DNA from: Marivirga tractuosa DSM 4126
Lineage (GTDB): Bacteria > Bacteroidota > Bacteroidia > Cytophagales > Cyclobacteriaceae
Length of the DNA: 64,000 bases
Assembly: GCF_000183425.1 (NCBI RefSeq)
Contig: NC_014759.1
Coordinates: 3,937,001 to 4,001,000 of the forward strand
Direction: 5' to 3'
The position numbers were made by a program, and so were the translations under genes. A model generated the notes under the pieces. It was not told where the DNA came from. It ran no database searches and worked only from the letters and a program-made list of their open reading frames with translations. This document shows positions 27,468-36,301 of this stretch, piece by piece. Each line of letters starts with the position of its first letter. The stretch's first letter is position 1.

Positions 27468-28945
27468 GCATGACTTGGGAGTGGTTAATTATTGTACTTT
27501 ACGGACTCAGCTTATTGTTCATATTCTTTTTTAGTTTAGGACAGTTGCATCTTACTTTTCATTATTTAAGAGCTAAGAAAAAGCAGAAAAAGAATACTGT
27601 GCGAACGCCTGAAATGAAAGGTGAATACCCTAAGGTTTGTGTGCAATTGCCCATTTTTAATGAAAGATATGTGGTGAATAGATTGGTAGATGCAGTTTGT
27701 GAGTTGGATTACCCAAATGAATTGCTTGAAATTCAATTATTGGATGATTCCACAGATGAAACTACTGAAATGCTGGAATCCAAAGCGCAATATTGGCAAT
27801 CAAAAGGCAAAAATATTAAGCTCATCCGAAGACCAGATAGAATAGATTTTAAAGCTGGAGCTTTGAAATACGGTATGGAAATAACGGATGCTGAATTCAT
27901 TGCAATTTTTGATGCTGATTTTCTTCCGCAGCCACATTTCCTGAAAGCTACGGTTCCACATTTTCAAAATGAAAAAGTTGGAGTTGTCCAAACTCGTTGG
28001 GGGCATGTTAATAAGGATTACTCACTCTTGACTCGTTTACAAGCTTTTGGCTTAGATGCTCATTTTACCATAGAGCAAGTAGGTAGAAACAGTGCGGGTT
28101 CTTTTATCAATTTTAATGGAACTGGTGGTGTTTGGCGTAAAGAAACCATCATAGATGCAGGAGGTTGGTCAGCTGATACTTTAACAGAAGATTTAGACTT
28201 AAGCTATCGTTCTCAGTTAAAGGGCTGGGAATTTTTGTATAAAGAAGATGTAGAATCTCCTGCTGAATTGCCGATTATCATGCCTGCTATAAAATCTCAA
28301 CAATTCAGATGGAACAAAGGGGGAGCAGAAACGGCAAGAAAGAACTTTTTGAATGTGTTGAAATCACCCATTAAGTTTTCCAATAAGCTGCATGCATTTT
28401 TCCATTTATTCAACAGCTCCATTTTCATAGCAATTTTGATCACGGCTGTACTTAGTGTCCCTATGCTGTGGATTAAAAGTATTCATCCAGAGTTGGCGCT
28501 AATGTTCCAAGTTGGAAGCGTATTCCTATTAGGCTTTTTTTCCATTGCTATTTTCTATTGGGTCGCTAATAAACATTTGATGAAAGGCATTAAACATGGT
28601 AAATATTTCTTTAAAACCTTTCCTTTATTCATTACAGTTTCTATGGGCTTATCATTGCATAATGCCTTGGCGGTGGCTGAAGGCTTACTTGGATTTAAGT
28701 CAGCTTTTATTCGTACACCCAAGTTTAATATTTCGGATAAAAACAAAAGTTGGAAGGATAATCAATATATCAAATTGCAGTTCAGTTGGCTAAGTGTTTT
28801 GGAAATCTTGTTAGCTTTTTACTTTGCCTTTGCTATCTTTTTAGGCATTAGCTTGGGTGATTATGGCTTAATCATTTTTCATCTAATGTTGATGCTGGGG
28901 TTTTCAATGGTTTTTTATCATTCCGTAAAACCACAACTCAAATAA
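27464..28945 (+). CDS. Cellulose synthase-like family 2 glycosyltransferase
   Basis: A 493-residue membrane glycosyltransferase related to cellulose synthase/CslA-type processive enzymes. An N-terminal helix (about residues 6-28) anchors a GT2 domain (about 50-310). It has QLPIFNERYVVNRLVDA, LDDSTDETTE, the DxD in FDADFLPQP, the catalytic TEDLDLSYRSQLKGW and QQFRWNKGG, corresponding to D, DxD, TED and QxxRW. Four to five C-terminal helices follow (about 320-490). The linkage and sugar are not predictable. It overlaps the genes on either side or abuts them: four bases with the GT2 gene and one base before the next start. Confidence 0.88.
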   Translation: MSMTWEWLIIVLYGLSLLFIFFFSLGQLHLTFHYLRAKKKQKKNTVRTPEMKGEYPKVCVQLPIFNERYVVNRLVDAVCELDYPNELLEIQLLDDSTDETTEMLESKAQYWQSKGKNIKLIRRPDRIDFKAGALKYGMEITDAEFIAIFDADFLPQPHFLKATVPHFQNEKVGVVQTRWGHVNKDYSLLTRLQAFGLDAHFTIEQVGRNSAGSFINFNGTGGVWRKETIIDAGGWSADTLTEDLDLSYRSQLKGWEFLYKEDVESPAELPIIMPAIKSQQFRWNKGGAETARKNFLNVLKSPIKFSNKLHAFFHLFNSSIFIAILITAVLSVPMLWIKSIHPELALMFQVGSVFLLGFFSIAIFYWVANKHLMKGIKHGKYFFKTFPLFITVSMGLSLHNALAVAEGLLGFKSAFIRTPKFNISDKNKSWKDNQYIKLQFSWLSVLEILLAFYFAFAIFLGISLGDYGLIIFHLMLMLGFSMVFYHSVKPQLK

Positions 28946-28946
28946 A

Positions 28947-30245
28947 TTGAAGTCCGCTGGAAAGTATATGGCTTTGCTGGTGATGAGTGCATTACTCATT
29001 AGCATCAGCTATTTTACTTTTCGATTTGAAAGTGTATTGATCTTAGGACAATTTGTTGCTCTTTTTGCTCTTTATTTGTATCTGGCTTTTCAGAAAAAGA
29101 ATTTTTCCCTTAAGGAAATAATCACTTTGGGAATACTTTTTAGATTGCTCTTATTCCTTTTGACTCCGAATTTATCCGATGATGTTTACCGCTTCCTTTG
29201 GGATGGAAAATTATGGTGGGAAGGAATAGATGCCTACGCTTTTTTGCCTTCTGAAATTGCCAAAGAAAAAATTCTGAGTCCGGAGTTATTTGCTCAACTT
29301 AATTCACCTAATTATTTCAGCATTTATCCTCCACTTAATCAATTGATTTTTGCCGTAGGAGCGGTGTTTGAAAATACGACTTTAGGTGTTATTTCAATTC
29401 GATTATTTATCATTTTGGCTGAAGTTGGGACATTAATTTTGTTACCAAAAGTTTTACTGCAATATGGGAAAGACCCAAAATCCTTGCTTTACTATGCTTT
29501 TAATCCTTTAGTGATCTTAGAGTTGAATGGTAATCTGCATTTTGAAGCCTTTGTGATTTTCTTTTTGCTTTGGGCAATTTATGAATTTGAAAAAAACCGA
29601 TTCAGTAAAAGTGCATTGGCACTAGGCTTGGCTATTAGCTTCAAGCTCCTACCACTCATATTGCTTGCAAGCTTTTTTAGAAAGCTGAATTTAAAGCAAT
29701 ACATGAAGTTTATCCTATTAGCATGTTTAGTGGCAGCTATCACTTTTTTACCATTTTTATTTTCAGAAGCACTGAAAGGAATCTCTACCAGTACTTCTCT
29801 CTATTTTCAGAATTTCGAATTTAATGCAAGCTTGTATTATTTAGTTCGAGAAATTGGTTTTACAATTAAGGGCTATAATATTATTGGCACAGCTGGCCCC
29901 CTAATGGGAATTATTGCATTTTTTGGAATGATAATATTCAATATTTTGGCATCTTCAAAGATGAAACTACCTGAAAGAATGTTATGGACTTATATGATTT
30001 ATTTTATGTTCGCTACTACAGTTCATCCCTGGTATGTTTTACCTATTTTGGTATTGGGAATATTAAGTGATTACAAATTTCCTATTTTATGGAGTTTTAT
30101 GGTTTTCTTTACCTATTGGGGATATTCTCAAACCGGTTATAAAGAACATTTAGGTGTAGTGACAGTTGAATACATCTCATTAGTAGCTTTTATCGTATTT
30201 GAATTAATAGAAAGAACTAAAAATAATAAAAAGCTTTATGCTTAA
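28947..30245 (+). CDS. Multi-span glycosyltransferase (GT87/mannosyltransferase-like)
   Basis: A 432-residue protein with about 11-12 membrane helices, of the GT-C fold type that uses polyprenyl-phosphate sugars. The first extracytoplasmic loop has the conserved acidic motif NLSDDVYRFLWDGKLWWEG (about residues 75-93), as in GT-C enzymes. YFSIYPPLNQLIFA follows near 127. The start given is TTG at 28947, two bases after the previous stop; an ATG seven codons later is an alternative. The operon pairs a lipid-carrier mannosyltransferase-like GT2 with this GT-C enzyme, which suggests a donor-acceptor pair. Substrate unknown. Confidence 0.78.
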   Translation: MKSAGKYMALLVMSALLISISYFTFRFESVLILGQFVALFALYLYLAFQKKNFSLKEIITLGILFRLLLFLLTPNLSDDVYRFLWDGKLWWEGIDAYAFLPSEIAKEKILSPELFAQLNSPNYFSIYPPLNQLIFAVGAVFENTTLGVISIRLFIILAEVGTLILLPKVLLQYGKDPKSLLYYAFNPLVILELNGNLHFEAFVIFFLLWAIYEFEKNRFSKSALALGLAISFKLLPLILLASFFRKLNLKQYMKFILLACLVAAITFLPFLFSEALKGISTSTSLYFQNFEFNASLYYLVREIGFTIKGYNIIGTAGPLMGIIAFFGMIIFNILASSKMKLPERMLWTYMIYFMFATTVHPWYVLPILVLGILSDYKFPILWSFMVFFTYWGYSQTGYKEHLGVVTVEYISLVAFIVFELIERTKNNKKLYA

Positions 30246-30747
30246 AATCTGGCTCAATATCATGTTATTATCATTTCTGCAATCGTTGGTGGCTTGTGGT
30301 CAGCAGACTTACGACCAAAAGCTTCAATCTTTATATAAAAATACTGTTTCGCTGATTCAGCCACAGGAAGTAAAAGCTAAGCTCAACAAGGAGGATGTCG
30401 TGATTTTAGATACTCGCTCTGCCAAAGAATATAGCGTAAGTCATATACCCAATGCTAAATTTATAGGCTATGATCATTTTGACATTTCCCAAGTGAAAGA
30501 TATTCCAAGAGATAAAGAAATCATAGTTTATTGTTCTGTAGGTTATAGAAGTGAGAAAATAGGGGAGAAGCTAAAGGAAGCAGGTTTCAACAATGTAAGT
30601 AATATTTACGGAGGAATATTCCAATGGAAAAATGAGGATTTGGATGTTGTAAACCAGAAAGGAGAAGTTACCGACAGCGTGCATACCTATAATAAACGTT
30701 GGAGCAAATGGTTGGAAGAAGGAAAAGGAATTAAGGTTTATGAATAA
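30238..30747 (+). CDS. Rhodanese-like domain lipoprotein
   Basis: A 169-residue exported protein: a lipoprotein signal with lipobox Cys20 (SLVAC), then one rhodanese domain (about residues 42-140). The sulfur-transfer loop has the catalytic Cys99 in CSVGYRSE, preceded by ILDTRSAKEYSVSHIPNA, the usual substrate-entry stretch. A tail of about 30 residues follows (YNKRWSKWLEEGKGIKVYE region). Rhodaneses move sulfane sulfur, but the role of lipid-anchored ones is not known. It overlaps the upstream glycosyltransferase by eight bases and the next gene by eight bases, so it is part of that operon. Confidence 0.85.
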   Translation: MLKIWLNIMLLSFLQSLVACGQQTYDQKLQSLYKNTVSLIQPQEVKAKLNKEDVVILDTRSAKEYSVSHIPNAKFIGYDHFDISQVKDIPRDKEIIVYCSVGYRSEKIGEKLKEAGFNNVSNIYGGIFQWKNEDLDVVNQKGEVTDSVHTYNKRWSKWLEEGKGIKVYE

Positions 30748-31363
30748 AAAGCGTTTACTGATTATTTTCGTTAAAAATCCCGAACTGGGGAAATGTAAAA
30801 CTCGATTAGCAGCTACCATCGGAGATCAAAAAGCATTAAATTTCTACAAAAATATGCTTATTCGAACCAAAGAAGTGTCTGAAAAAGTAGAGGCTGATAA
30901 AGCGATTTATTATTCTTCCTTTATAGATGATAATGATTTATGGTCCAATGAGCCACCTGTCTACAAATTCCTTCAAAACCAAAATCCTGATTTAGGAATC
31001 AAAATGCAATCTGCCTTTAAGGAAGCTTTTAGTAATAATTATGAGTCAGTATGTGTTATTGGTAGTGATTGTTACGCTTTAGACGAGAAAGTCATTGACC
31101 AGGCTTTCAAATCATTGGGAAGTAAAGATGCTGTTTTAGGGCCAAGCAATGATGGAGGATATTATTTACTGGGCATGAACCAATTACATACTGAGCTTTT
31201 CGAAAATAAGGAATGGAGTACGGATACTGTGGCTTCCGATACTATGCAGGACTTTAAAAACCTAAATTTGGAATTTGAATTATTGAAGGAGTTGACGGAT
31301 ATTGATAATGAGGAGGATTTGAAGAGTATTCCAGAAGCTGAAAAACAGCAACTCTTAACATAA
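30740..31363 (+). CDS. TIGR04282/DUF2064 family glycosyltransferase-like protein
   Basis: A 207-residue protein of the DUF2064/TIGR04282 family, annotated as arsenosugar-biosynthesis glycosyltransferase-like and related to the nucleotidyltransferase/GT-A fold. It shows LLIIFVKNPELGKCKTRLAA near the N terminus, IGSDCYALDEKVIDQAF and VLGPSNDGGYYLLGM, the conserved core. The last gene of the five-gene operon starting at 26778. No arsenic methyltransferase or radical SAM partner is next to it, so arsenosugar synthesis is not supported by context; a sugar-phosphate or lipid-linked sugar role within the operon is an alternative. Confidence 0.8.
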   Translation: MNKKRLLIIFVKNPELGKCKTRLAATIGDQKALNFYKNMLIRTKEVSEKVEADKAIYYSSFIDDNDLWSNEPPVYKFLQNQNPDLGIKMQSAFKEAFSNNYESVCVIGSDCYALDEKVIDQAFKSLGSKDAVLGPSNDGGYYLLGMNQLHTELFENKEWSTDTVASDTMQDFKNLNLEFELLKELTDIDNEEDLKSIPEAEKQQLLT

Positions 31364-31558
31364 CTAGCAATTAATTTTACATCTTTTTTGATAACTGGAA
31401 TTCCCCAGTTTGGGTGTTTTCACCCAAACATTTACTAGAAAGCTCTTGAATTCTCACAGAAATTTGAAGGTAAAAGCACCTTCAAGAGGGGTTAGTTGTT
31501 TGAAAAGTGTTGAGTAATAAATTTTTGTCATTATTGAGATTAACAGGGTGATAGAAGC

Positions 31559-31592
31559 AAAAAAGCCTTTGAATTCATAATCCAAAGGCTTT
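31559..31592 (-). terminator. Terminator of the rplM-rpsI-rpsB-tsf operon
   Basis: A 10-bp perfect stem AAAGCCTTTG/CAAAGGCTTT (31562-31571 with 31583-31592) is followed on the minus strand by six T (31564-31559). It lies about 48 bases after the tsf stop. Confidence 0.88.
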
Positions 31593-31605
31593 CCAATATC
31601 AAAAG

Positions 31606-31633
31606 TCTAGAATCTAGGTTCTAGAATCTTAAA
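31606..31633. repeat. Period-7 repeat of TCTAGAA type
   Basis: Four units in register: TCTAGAA, TCTAGGT, TCTAGAA, TCTTAAA. The same unit recurs at 18369-18382 and 40401-40413. Confidence 0.7.
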
Positions 31634-31639
31634 TCTATT

Positions 31640-32470
31640 TTATCCAATCGCTACTCTCTTAAATTCAGTAACCGTCATTCCTTTGTTAACTGAATCTAAG
31701 TATTGAGCAATAGAAGTTTTGTTGTCTTTTACAAAAGCTTGTGGTAATAAAGTATGCTCTTTGAAGAACTTGTTTAATTTACCAGTAGCGATTTTTTCCA
31801 ACATTTCTTCTGGCTTACCTTCTTGACGAGCAGTATCTTTTCCTATCTCGATTTCTTTTTCGATAACAGAAGCATCAACACCGTCTTTATCAACAGCAAC
31901 TGGATTCATGGCTGCAATTTGCATGGCAACATCTCTACCTGCATCTTTTACATCAACACCACCAGTGTTTTTCAAGGCTACTAATACACCTAATTTAGCT
32001 CCAGCATGAACATAAGAAACTACTTTTTCACCAGTTAAAGTTTCATAATGGCTGATTTCGATTTTTTCACCGATTTTCCCTACCATTTCGATCACTTTCT
32101 CGCCAATAGTAATGTCTTCGTAAGGGATGGCTTTTAAAGCATCCATATCAGCTGGTTTTTCAGCAGCAACTTTACCAATGATTTCTTCACCAAACTTCTG
32201 GAAGTCTTCATTTTTAGAAACGAAATCAGTTTCACAAGTTAAAGAAATTAAGAAAGCCTGAGTTTCATCATCATTGGTTTTGATGAATACATTACCTTCA
32301 GTAGTCTCTCTATCTGCTCTTTTTTCAGATAATTTCTGTCCTTTTTTTCTTAAGAATTCAATGGCTTTGTCGAAATCACCATCAGCTTCAGTTAATGCCT
32401 TTTTGCAATCCATCATGCCGGCACCTGTTATTTCTCTAAGCTTTTTTACTTCTTGTGCTGTAATAGCCAT
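31640..32470 (-). CDS. tsf: Elongation factor Ts
   Basis: EF-Ts recharges EF-Tu by exchanging GDP for GTP. The 276-residue product starts with the UBA-like N-terminal domain, with LREITGAGMMDCKKALTEADGD, and has the core motif TCETDFVSKNEDF that contacts EF-Tu. It ends with SIAQYLDSVNKGMTVTEFKRVAIG-like C-terminal sequence. It is the last gene of the rplM-rpsI-rpsB-tsf operon, 117 bases after rpsB, and is followed by a strong terminator. This gene order is usual. Confidence 0.98.
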   Translation of the reverse strand: MAITAQEVKKLREITGAGMMDCKKALTEADGDFDKAIEFLRKKGQKLSEKRADRETTEGNVFIKTNDDETQAFLISLTCETDFVSKNEDFQKFGEEIIGKVAAEKPADMDALKAIPYEDITIGEKVIEMVGKIGEKIEISHYETLTGEKVVSYVHAGAKLGVLVALKNTGGVDVKDAGRDVAMQIAAMNPVAVDKDGVDASVIEKEIEIGKDTARQEGKPEEMLEKIATGKLNKFFKEHTLLPQAFVKDNKTSIAQYLDSVNKGMTVTEFKRVAIG

Positions 32471-32587
32471 GCTTAATTGATTTTAGTTTTAATAGTATAT
32501 GTTAGAATGGGTTAGAATAAAAAATTGAACACCAAAACGAGTTCGATGTTCAATTGCATATTTATTCAATATTGTTCATTTGAAAAT

Positions 32588-33397
32588 TTATTCAGCAGAT
32601 TTGTCAGAAGTTTCCTCTTTCTTAGGTTCTTCTTTTTTAGATTCCTCTTTAGCATCTACTGCTTTTTTCTCTTCTTCAGCTTGTTTCATTTTAGCATCAT
32701 CTTTCTCTGCTTTTCTTTCCATTAAGCCTTCTTCAATAGCTTTACCGAAAGATTTCAAGATCAAGCTGATTGATTTCCATGCATCATCATTAGCAGGAAT
32801 TGGATAATCAACTTGAGTAGGATCAGAGTTAGTATCCACCATTGCAAAAACAGGGATATTTAATTTCTGAGCTTCTTTGATTGCGATGTGCTCTCTTTTG
32901 ATATCGATTACAAAAAGTGCAGAAGGAAGTCTGTTTAAGTCAGCAATACCGCCTAAAACTCGCTCCATCTTTTCTTTCTCTCTTTGAATCATCAATCTTT
33001 CTCTTTTTGCAAGATTAAGATATGATTCTTCTTTTTGCATCTTATCGATATTAGCCAATTTTTTCAATGACTTTCTGATAGTTGCAAAGTTGGTCATCAT
33101 ACCACCTTGCCATCTATCTACTACATAAGGCATGTTCAATCTTTTTGCCTCTTCCATCACAATGTCTTGTGCTTGTTTTTTTGTAGCAACAAATAAAACT
33201 TTTTTACCAGAACGAACATGGTTCTTGATAGCATGACATGCTTCATCTAAAGCAGCCAAAGTTTTATTAAGGTCAATGATGTGGATGCCATTACGCTCCA
33301 TGAAAATGTAAGGAGCCATTTTTGGATCCCACTTTCTTGTTAAGTGTCCGAAATGGACACCAGCTTCAAGTAAGTCGTTGTACTCAAGCTTAGCCAT
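32588..33397 (-). CDS. rpsB: 30S ribosomal protein S2
   Basis: S2, a late-binding protein of the small subunit that helps hold S1. The 269-residue protein has the family stretches LLEAGVHFGHLTRKWDPKMAPYIF at the N terminus, VDRWQGGMMTNFATI in the middle and FAMVDTNSDPTQVDYPIPANDDA towards the end. A highly charged tail of about 45 residues, rich in Lys, Glu and Asp, makes it longer than the E. coli protein (about 240). Such tails are common in Bacteroidota. It lies 31 bases after rpsI. Confidence 0.98.
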   Translation of the reverse strand: MAKLEYNDLLEAGVHFGHLTRKWDPKMAPYIFMERNGIHIIDLNKTLAALDEACHAIKNHVRSGKKVLFVATKKQAQDIVMEEAKRLNMPYVVDRWQGGMMTNFATIRKSLKKLANIDKMQKEESYLNLAKRERLMIQREKEKMERVLGGIADLNRLPSALFVIDIKREHIAIKEAQKLNIPVFAMVDTNSDPTQVDYPIPANDDAWKSISLILKSFGKAIEEGLMERKAEKDDAKMKQAEEEKKAVDAKEESKKEEPKKEETSDKSAE

Positions 33398-33428
33398 AAG
33401 TGTTTAAATTTATATTGTTTGTAAAAAA

Positions 33429-33815
33429 TTAACGTTTTGAGAACTGGAATGCTCTTCTCGCTTTTCTTCGTCCGTATTTCTTACGTTCAACCATTCTAGG
33501 GTCTCTAGTAAGGAATCCTTCTGCTTTTAATGCTGGCCTGTGCTCAGGATCAAGTTCACAAAGTGCACGAGAAATTGCTAAACGTACAGCTTCTGCTTGA
33601 CCTGCAACACCACCACCATCAACATTCACTTTAAGGTCAAAAGAACCTTCAGTTTTTGTTGTAGCAAATGGTTGGTTAACGATTGCTTGAAGAATTTCAG
33701 TTGGGAAATATTCCTTAACGTCTTTTGTATTAACGGTAATAGCACCTTTGCCTGACTGCATATACAATCTAGCAACAGATGTTTTTCTTCTACCAATGGT
33801 GTTTATGATTTCCAT
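33429..33815 (-). CDS. rpsI: 30S ribosomal protein S9
   Basis: S9, whose C-terminal tail reaches the P-site tRNA. The 128-residue protein has the family opening [18 protein letters not shown], the [19 protein letters not shown] centre and the basic end [21 protein letters not shown] with the final KR expected for contact with tRNA. It lies 11 bases after rplM and is co-transcribed with it. Confidence 0.98.
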   Translation of the reverse strand: MEIINTIGRRKTSVARLYMQSGKGAITVNTKDVKEYFPTEILQAIVNQPFATTKTEGSFDLKVNVDGGGVAGQAEAVRLAISRALCELDPEHRPALKAEGFLTRDPRMVERKKYGRRKARRAFQFSKR

Positions 33816-33826
33816 CTATTGATTTT

Positions 33827-34270
33827 TTAGATTTCTTTAACTTTAGGTTTTTGTGCTTCATGACCGTGTTCTGTTCCTTCATATACATAAAGGTTTCTGA
33901 ACAAGTCTCTGCCCAATCTGTTTTTCGGCAACATGCCTCGTATAGCTCTTTCTACTAATAAAGTAGAAGATTTCGCTTTCAACTGACGAGGGGTGATTTC
34001 ACGCTGACCACCAGGATATCCTGTGTAGTGCTGGTAAACTCTATCATCCCACTTCTTTCCAGTCATAAGGATTTTGTCTGCATTGATAACAATTACGTTA
34101 TCGCCACAGTCCACATTAGGCGTAAAACTTGGTTTGTTTTTACCACGAAGAATTTTGGCTACATCGCTGGCAAATCTACCTAATACTTTTCCTGCAGCAT
34201 CTACTACAACCCAGTCTTTTTCAACTGTGGCTTTGTTTGCCGAGATGGTTTTGTAACTAAGCGTATCCAC
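33827..34270 (-). CDS. rplM: 50S ribosomal protein L13
   Basis: L13, an early assembly protein of the large subunit. The 147-residue product has WVVVDAAGKVLGRFASDVAKILRGK, NVDCGDNVIVINADKI and RAIRGMLPKNRLGRD, all family signatures. It is the first gene of the rplM-rpsI-rpsB-tsf operon, preceded by a well-matched promoter and a leader of roughly 90 bases. Confidence 0.98.
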   Translation of the reverse strand: MDTLSYKTISANKATVEKDWVVVDAAGKVLGRFASDVAKILRGKNKPSFTPNVDCGDNVIVINADKILMTGKKWDDRVYQHYTGYPGGQREITPRQLKAKSSTLLVERAIRGMLPKNRLGRDLFRNLYVYEGTEHGHEAQKPKVKEI

Positions 34271-34366
34271 TATTTTTTCTTTTTGTTAGTTCTTAACTCC
34301 TTATTAATTAGCTTTTTACAGATAGTAAACATTTATGATCGGGCGAACTATCCGCTAAAAGGGACA

Positions 34367-34397
34367 CAAAGATAGAAGCTTATTAATTGAAAAACAA
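34367..34397 (-). promoter_or_regulatory. Bacteroidota-type promoter of the rplM operon
   Basis: On the minus strand TTG (34397-34395) is followed after 20 bases by TATCTTTG (34374-34367). This fits the Bacteroidota consensus of a -33 TTTG-like box and a -7 TAnnTTTG box, although the -33 box here is TTG only. The predicted start near 34360 leaves a leader of about 90 bases before rplM, in which the regulatory elements of ribosomal protein operons could lie. Confidence 0.6.
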
Positions 34398-34482
34398 CAC
34401 CCTACGGAAAAAATCGCATTGATTTCCTGATTGTTTTTGCTGTTTTTCTACCTAAATGTTAAAGACCAGCTATTTTCTGAGA

Positions 34483-35196
34483 TTATCTATTTTTTCTCAA
34501 CTGCTTTAGCGCCACTTCTATATCTTTGGGATATGGGGCTTCTACTGAAACAACTTTACCTTTCAAATCAGTTAAACTTATGCTAACTGCATGTAGGGCA
34601 AACCTTTTTATAATGGGATGTTCTTCTTTTTCTTTACCTCTTACAAAGTTCCTTTTAAAAGAAGATAAATATAAAGGCTGTCCCCCATAAGTTTCATCCC
34701 CTGTTATTGAAGCATTTAGAGAGGCTAAATGTACTCTAATTTGGTGCATCCTACCAGTTTCTGGTCTGCAGGCAACCAAAGTATGTTTTTTAAAAGTTTC
34801 AATAGTATTGAAAATGGTTTTGGCATTCTTTCCTTGCCGATGCGATATTTTGACATAACCTGATGCCGTGGTATGCAAAGGTAAATTCACTTCCTCATCC
34901 TTGAATTGATGTAAACCATCTACAATGGCCGTATAGATTTTTTCTACTTGCCTGTGCTCAAATTGCATGGAGGCATTTCTATAGGCTTCAGGATTTTTTG
35001 CTACTAACAGTACCCCCGATGTTTCTTTATCCAGTCTGTGACATATTTGATAATCATCATTGTATTTTTTCACTAAAGATAAAATGGTCACAGTGTCGTT
35101 TCTATCCGCTAAGGTAGAAACGAAAGGCGGTTTATTTATAAAAATATAATCCTCTGACTCTTCTATAATCAAAGGTTTTAATGATTTGTAATACAT
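34483..35196 (-). CDS. RluA-family RNA pseudouridine synthase
   Basis: A pseudouridine synthase of the RluA/RsuA-like group that isomerises uridines in rRNA or tRNA. The catalytic motif HRLDKETSGVLLVAKN carries the conserved Asp (position 56 counted from the chosen start), followed by the KIYTAIVDG and RMHQIRVHLASL motifs. It has no N-terminal S4 domain, as in RluA-type enzymes. I chose ATG at 35196 over a TTG six bases upstream. The gene is 17 bases after the sensor kinase and in the same direction, so it is likely in the two-component operon. The target base is not predictable. Confidence 0.9.
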   Translation of the reverse strand: MYYKSLKPLIIEESEDYIFINKPPFVSTLADRNDTVTILSLVKKYNDDYQICHRLDKETSGVLLVAKNPEAYRNASMQFEHRQVEKIYTAIVDGLHQFKDEEVNLPLHTTASGYVKISHRQGKNAKTIFNTIETFKKHTLVACRPETGRMHQIRVHLASLNASITGDETYGGQPLYLSSFKRNFVRGKEKEEHPIIKRFALHAVSISLTDLKGKVVSVEAPYPKDIEVALKQLRKNR

Positions 35197-35213
35197 CCTC
35201 AAATTAAAGTTAT

Positions 35214-36293
35214 CTATTCTCCCTCTTCATCTGCTATTGGTACATAAGGCTCAGGCTCTTTTTCCACAGGTAGTTTAAAGCTAAATAAAGAGCCTTTCCC
35301 TACTGTGCTTGTAACGGATACTGAAGAGCCATGCGCTTCTATAATATGCTTCACAATAGCTAAACCTAAGCCTGTACCACCTCTTTCTTTAGATCTACTT
35401 TTATCTATTCGGTAAAATCTTTCAAATATCCGTTTGATGTGTTCAGGCGAAATTCCAGCACCATGATCTTGAATAGCAATGGTGACTTCTTTTTGGTTTA
35501 TTTCAAAACCGACCACAATTTCGGTATTTTCATCGGAATATTTGATGGCATTGGAGATCAAATTTACAATTACTTGATAGATACGCTGATAATCTGCAAT
35601 TACATTTATTGGACCTTCGTAGGATTTATCAAGTTGAAGGCTCATATTTTTTTTGTCTGTTTTTCCCTCAAACTGGTCAAAAACATCTTCTACCAAAGCT
35701 AATAAATCGATTTCCTCAAAATGCATGGTGATTTCTCCTGCTTCTATATGAGAGAGGGTTAATAAATCATTGACTAGCATTTCCAGTCCATCTAAGCTTT
35801 TAGCAGCTTTCTTTAAGAATTTTCCTCTTACTTTTTTGTCTTTCACTGCGCCATCAATAAGGGTGTATACAAAGCCTTGGGCCGCAAAAATAGGGGTTTT
35901 TAATTCGTGAGACACATCCGCTAGAAACTCCCTACGATAGGTTGCCATTCTTTTAAGCTCATCAATTTCTTGTTGCTTATTGGCGGCATAGCTAAAAATT
36001 TCCTGATTGATTTTTCTTAAGGGGTTGAATGATTTTTGTGTTTCTAGATCATTTACGAATGAATAGTCTTTTTCACCAAGCTTATTGAAAACTTCATACA
36101 GCTTATTGATTTCCTTAAAAAATAGAAATTCCAAAACGATGCTAATTAATAAATAGGAGGAAGAGGAAGATAAAATAAAGGTAAGGATCAATGCAGTAGT
36201 TCCGACCCCTTCCAACAAACTAAGGAAAGCAGTGGTAACAATGCCAATTGAAAGTGCTAATAGTATAGAAACTCCTCTGGAATTAAAAAGCAT
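35214..36293 (-). CDS. PhoR-like sensor histidine kinase
   Basis: A 359-residue membrane sensor kinase. Two N-terminal helices (about residues 8-28 and 32-58) with only a very short loop between them mean there is no real extracytoplasmic sensor domain. A HAMP-like/coiled linker (about 60-115) leads to the dimerisation helix with phosphoacceptor His129 in FLADVSHELKTP. The ATPase domain has NLISNAIKYS (N box), DHGAGISPE (G1) and ERGGTGLGLAIVKHI (G2). The response regulator lies directly upstream, nine bases away. The layout resembles the PhoR/PhoB phosphate pair, but no phosphate transport genes are nearby. Confidence 0.92.
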   Translation of the reverse strand: MLFNSRGVSILLALSIGIVTTAFLSLLEGVGTTALILTFILSSSSSYLLISIVLEFLFFKEINKLYEVFNKLGEKDYSFVNDLETQKSFNPLRKINQEIFSYAANKQQEIDELKRMATYRREFLADVSHELKTPIFAAQGFVYTLIDGAVKDKKVRGKFLKKAAKSLDGLEMLVNDLLTLSHIEAGEITMHFEEIDLLALVEDVFDQFEGKTDKKNMSLQLDKSYEGPINVIADYQRIYQVIVNLISNAIKYSDENTEIVVGFEINQKEVTIAIQDHGAGISPEHIKRIFERFYRIDKSRSKERGGTGLGLAIVKHIIEAHGSSVSVTSTVGKGSLFSFKLPVEKEPEPYVPIADEEGE

Positions 36294-36301
36294 AGTTTTT
36301 T

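Larger units (their letters stand above)
31364..31639. other. Convergent spacer between the glycosyltransferase operon and tsf
   Basis: A 276-base spacer. It has a 9-bp hairpin GTTTGGGTG-tttt-CACCCAAAC (31408-31429) without a good T-run, a possible end for the plus-strand operon. The tsf terminator (31559-31592) and a period-7 repeat series of TCTAGAA type (31606-31633) follow. Confidence 0.55.

Noticed and set aside
30740..31363. Arsenosugar synthesis operon
   Set aside because: The DUF2064 protein belongs to a family named for this, but no arsenic methyltransferase, radical SAM partner or arsenic regulator is present.
32525..32807. Open frames opposite the rpsB C-terminus
   Set aside because: They are the Phe/Ser-rich shadows of a Lys/Glu-rich coding strand, the usual artefact opposite charged proteins.
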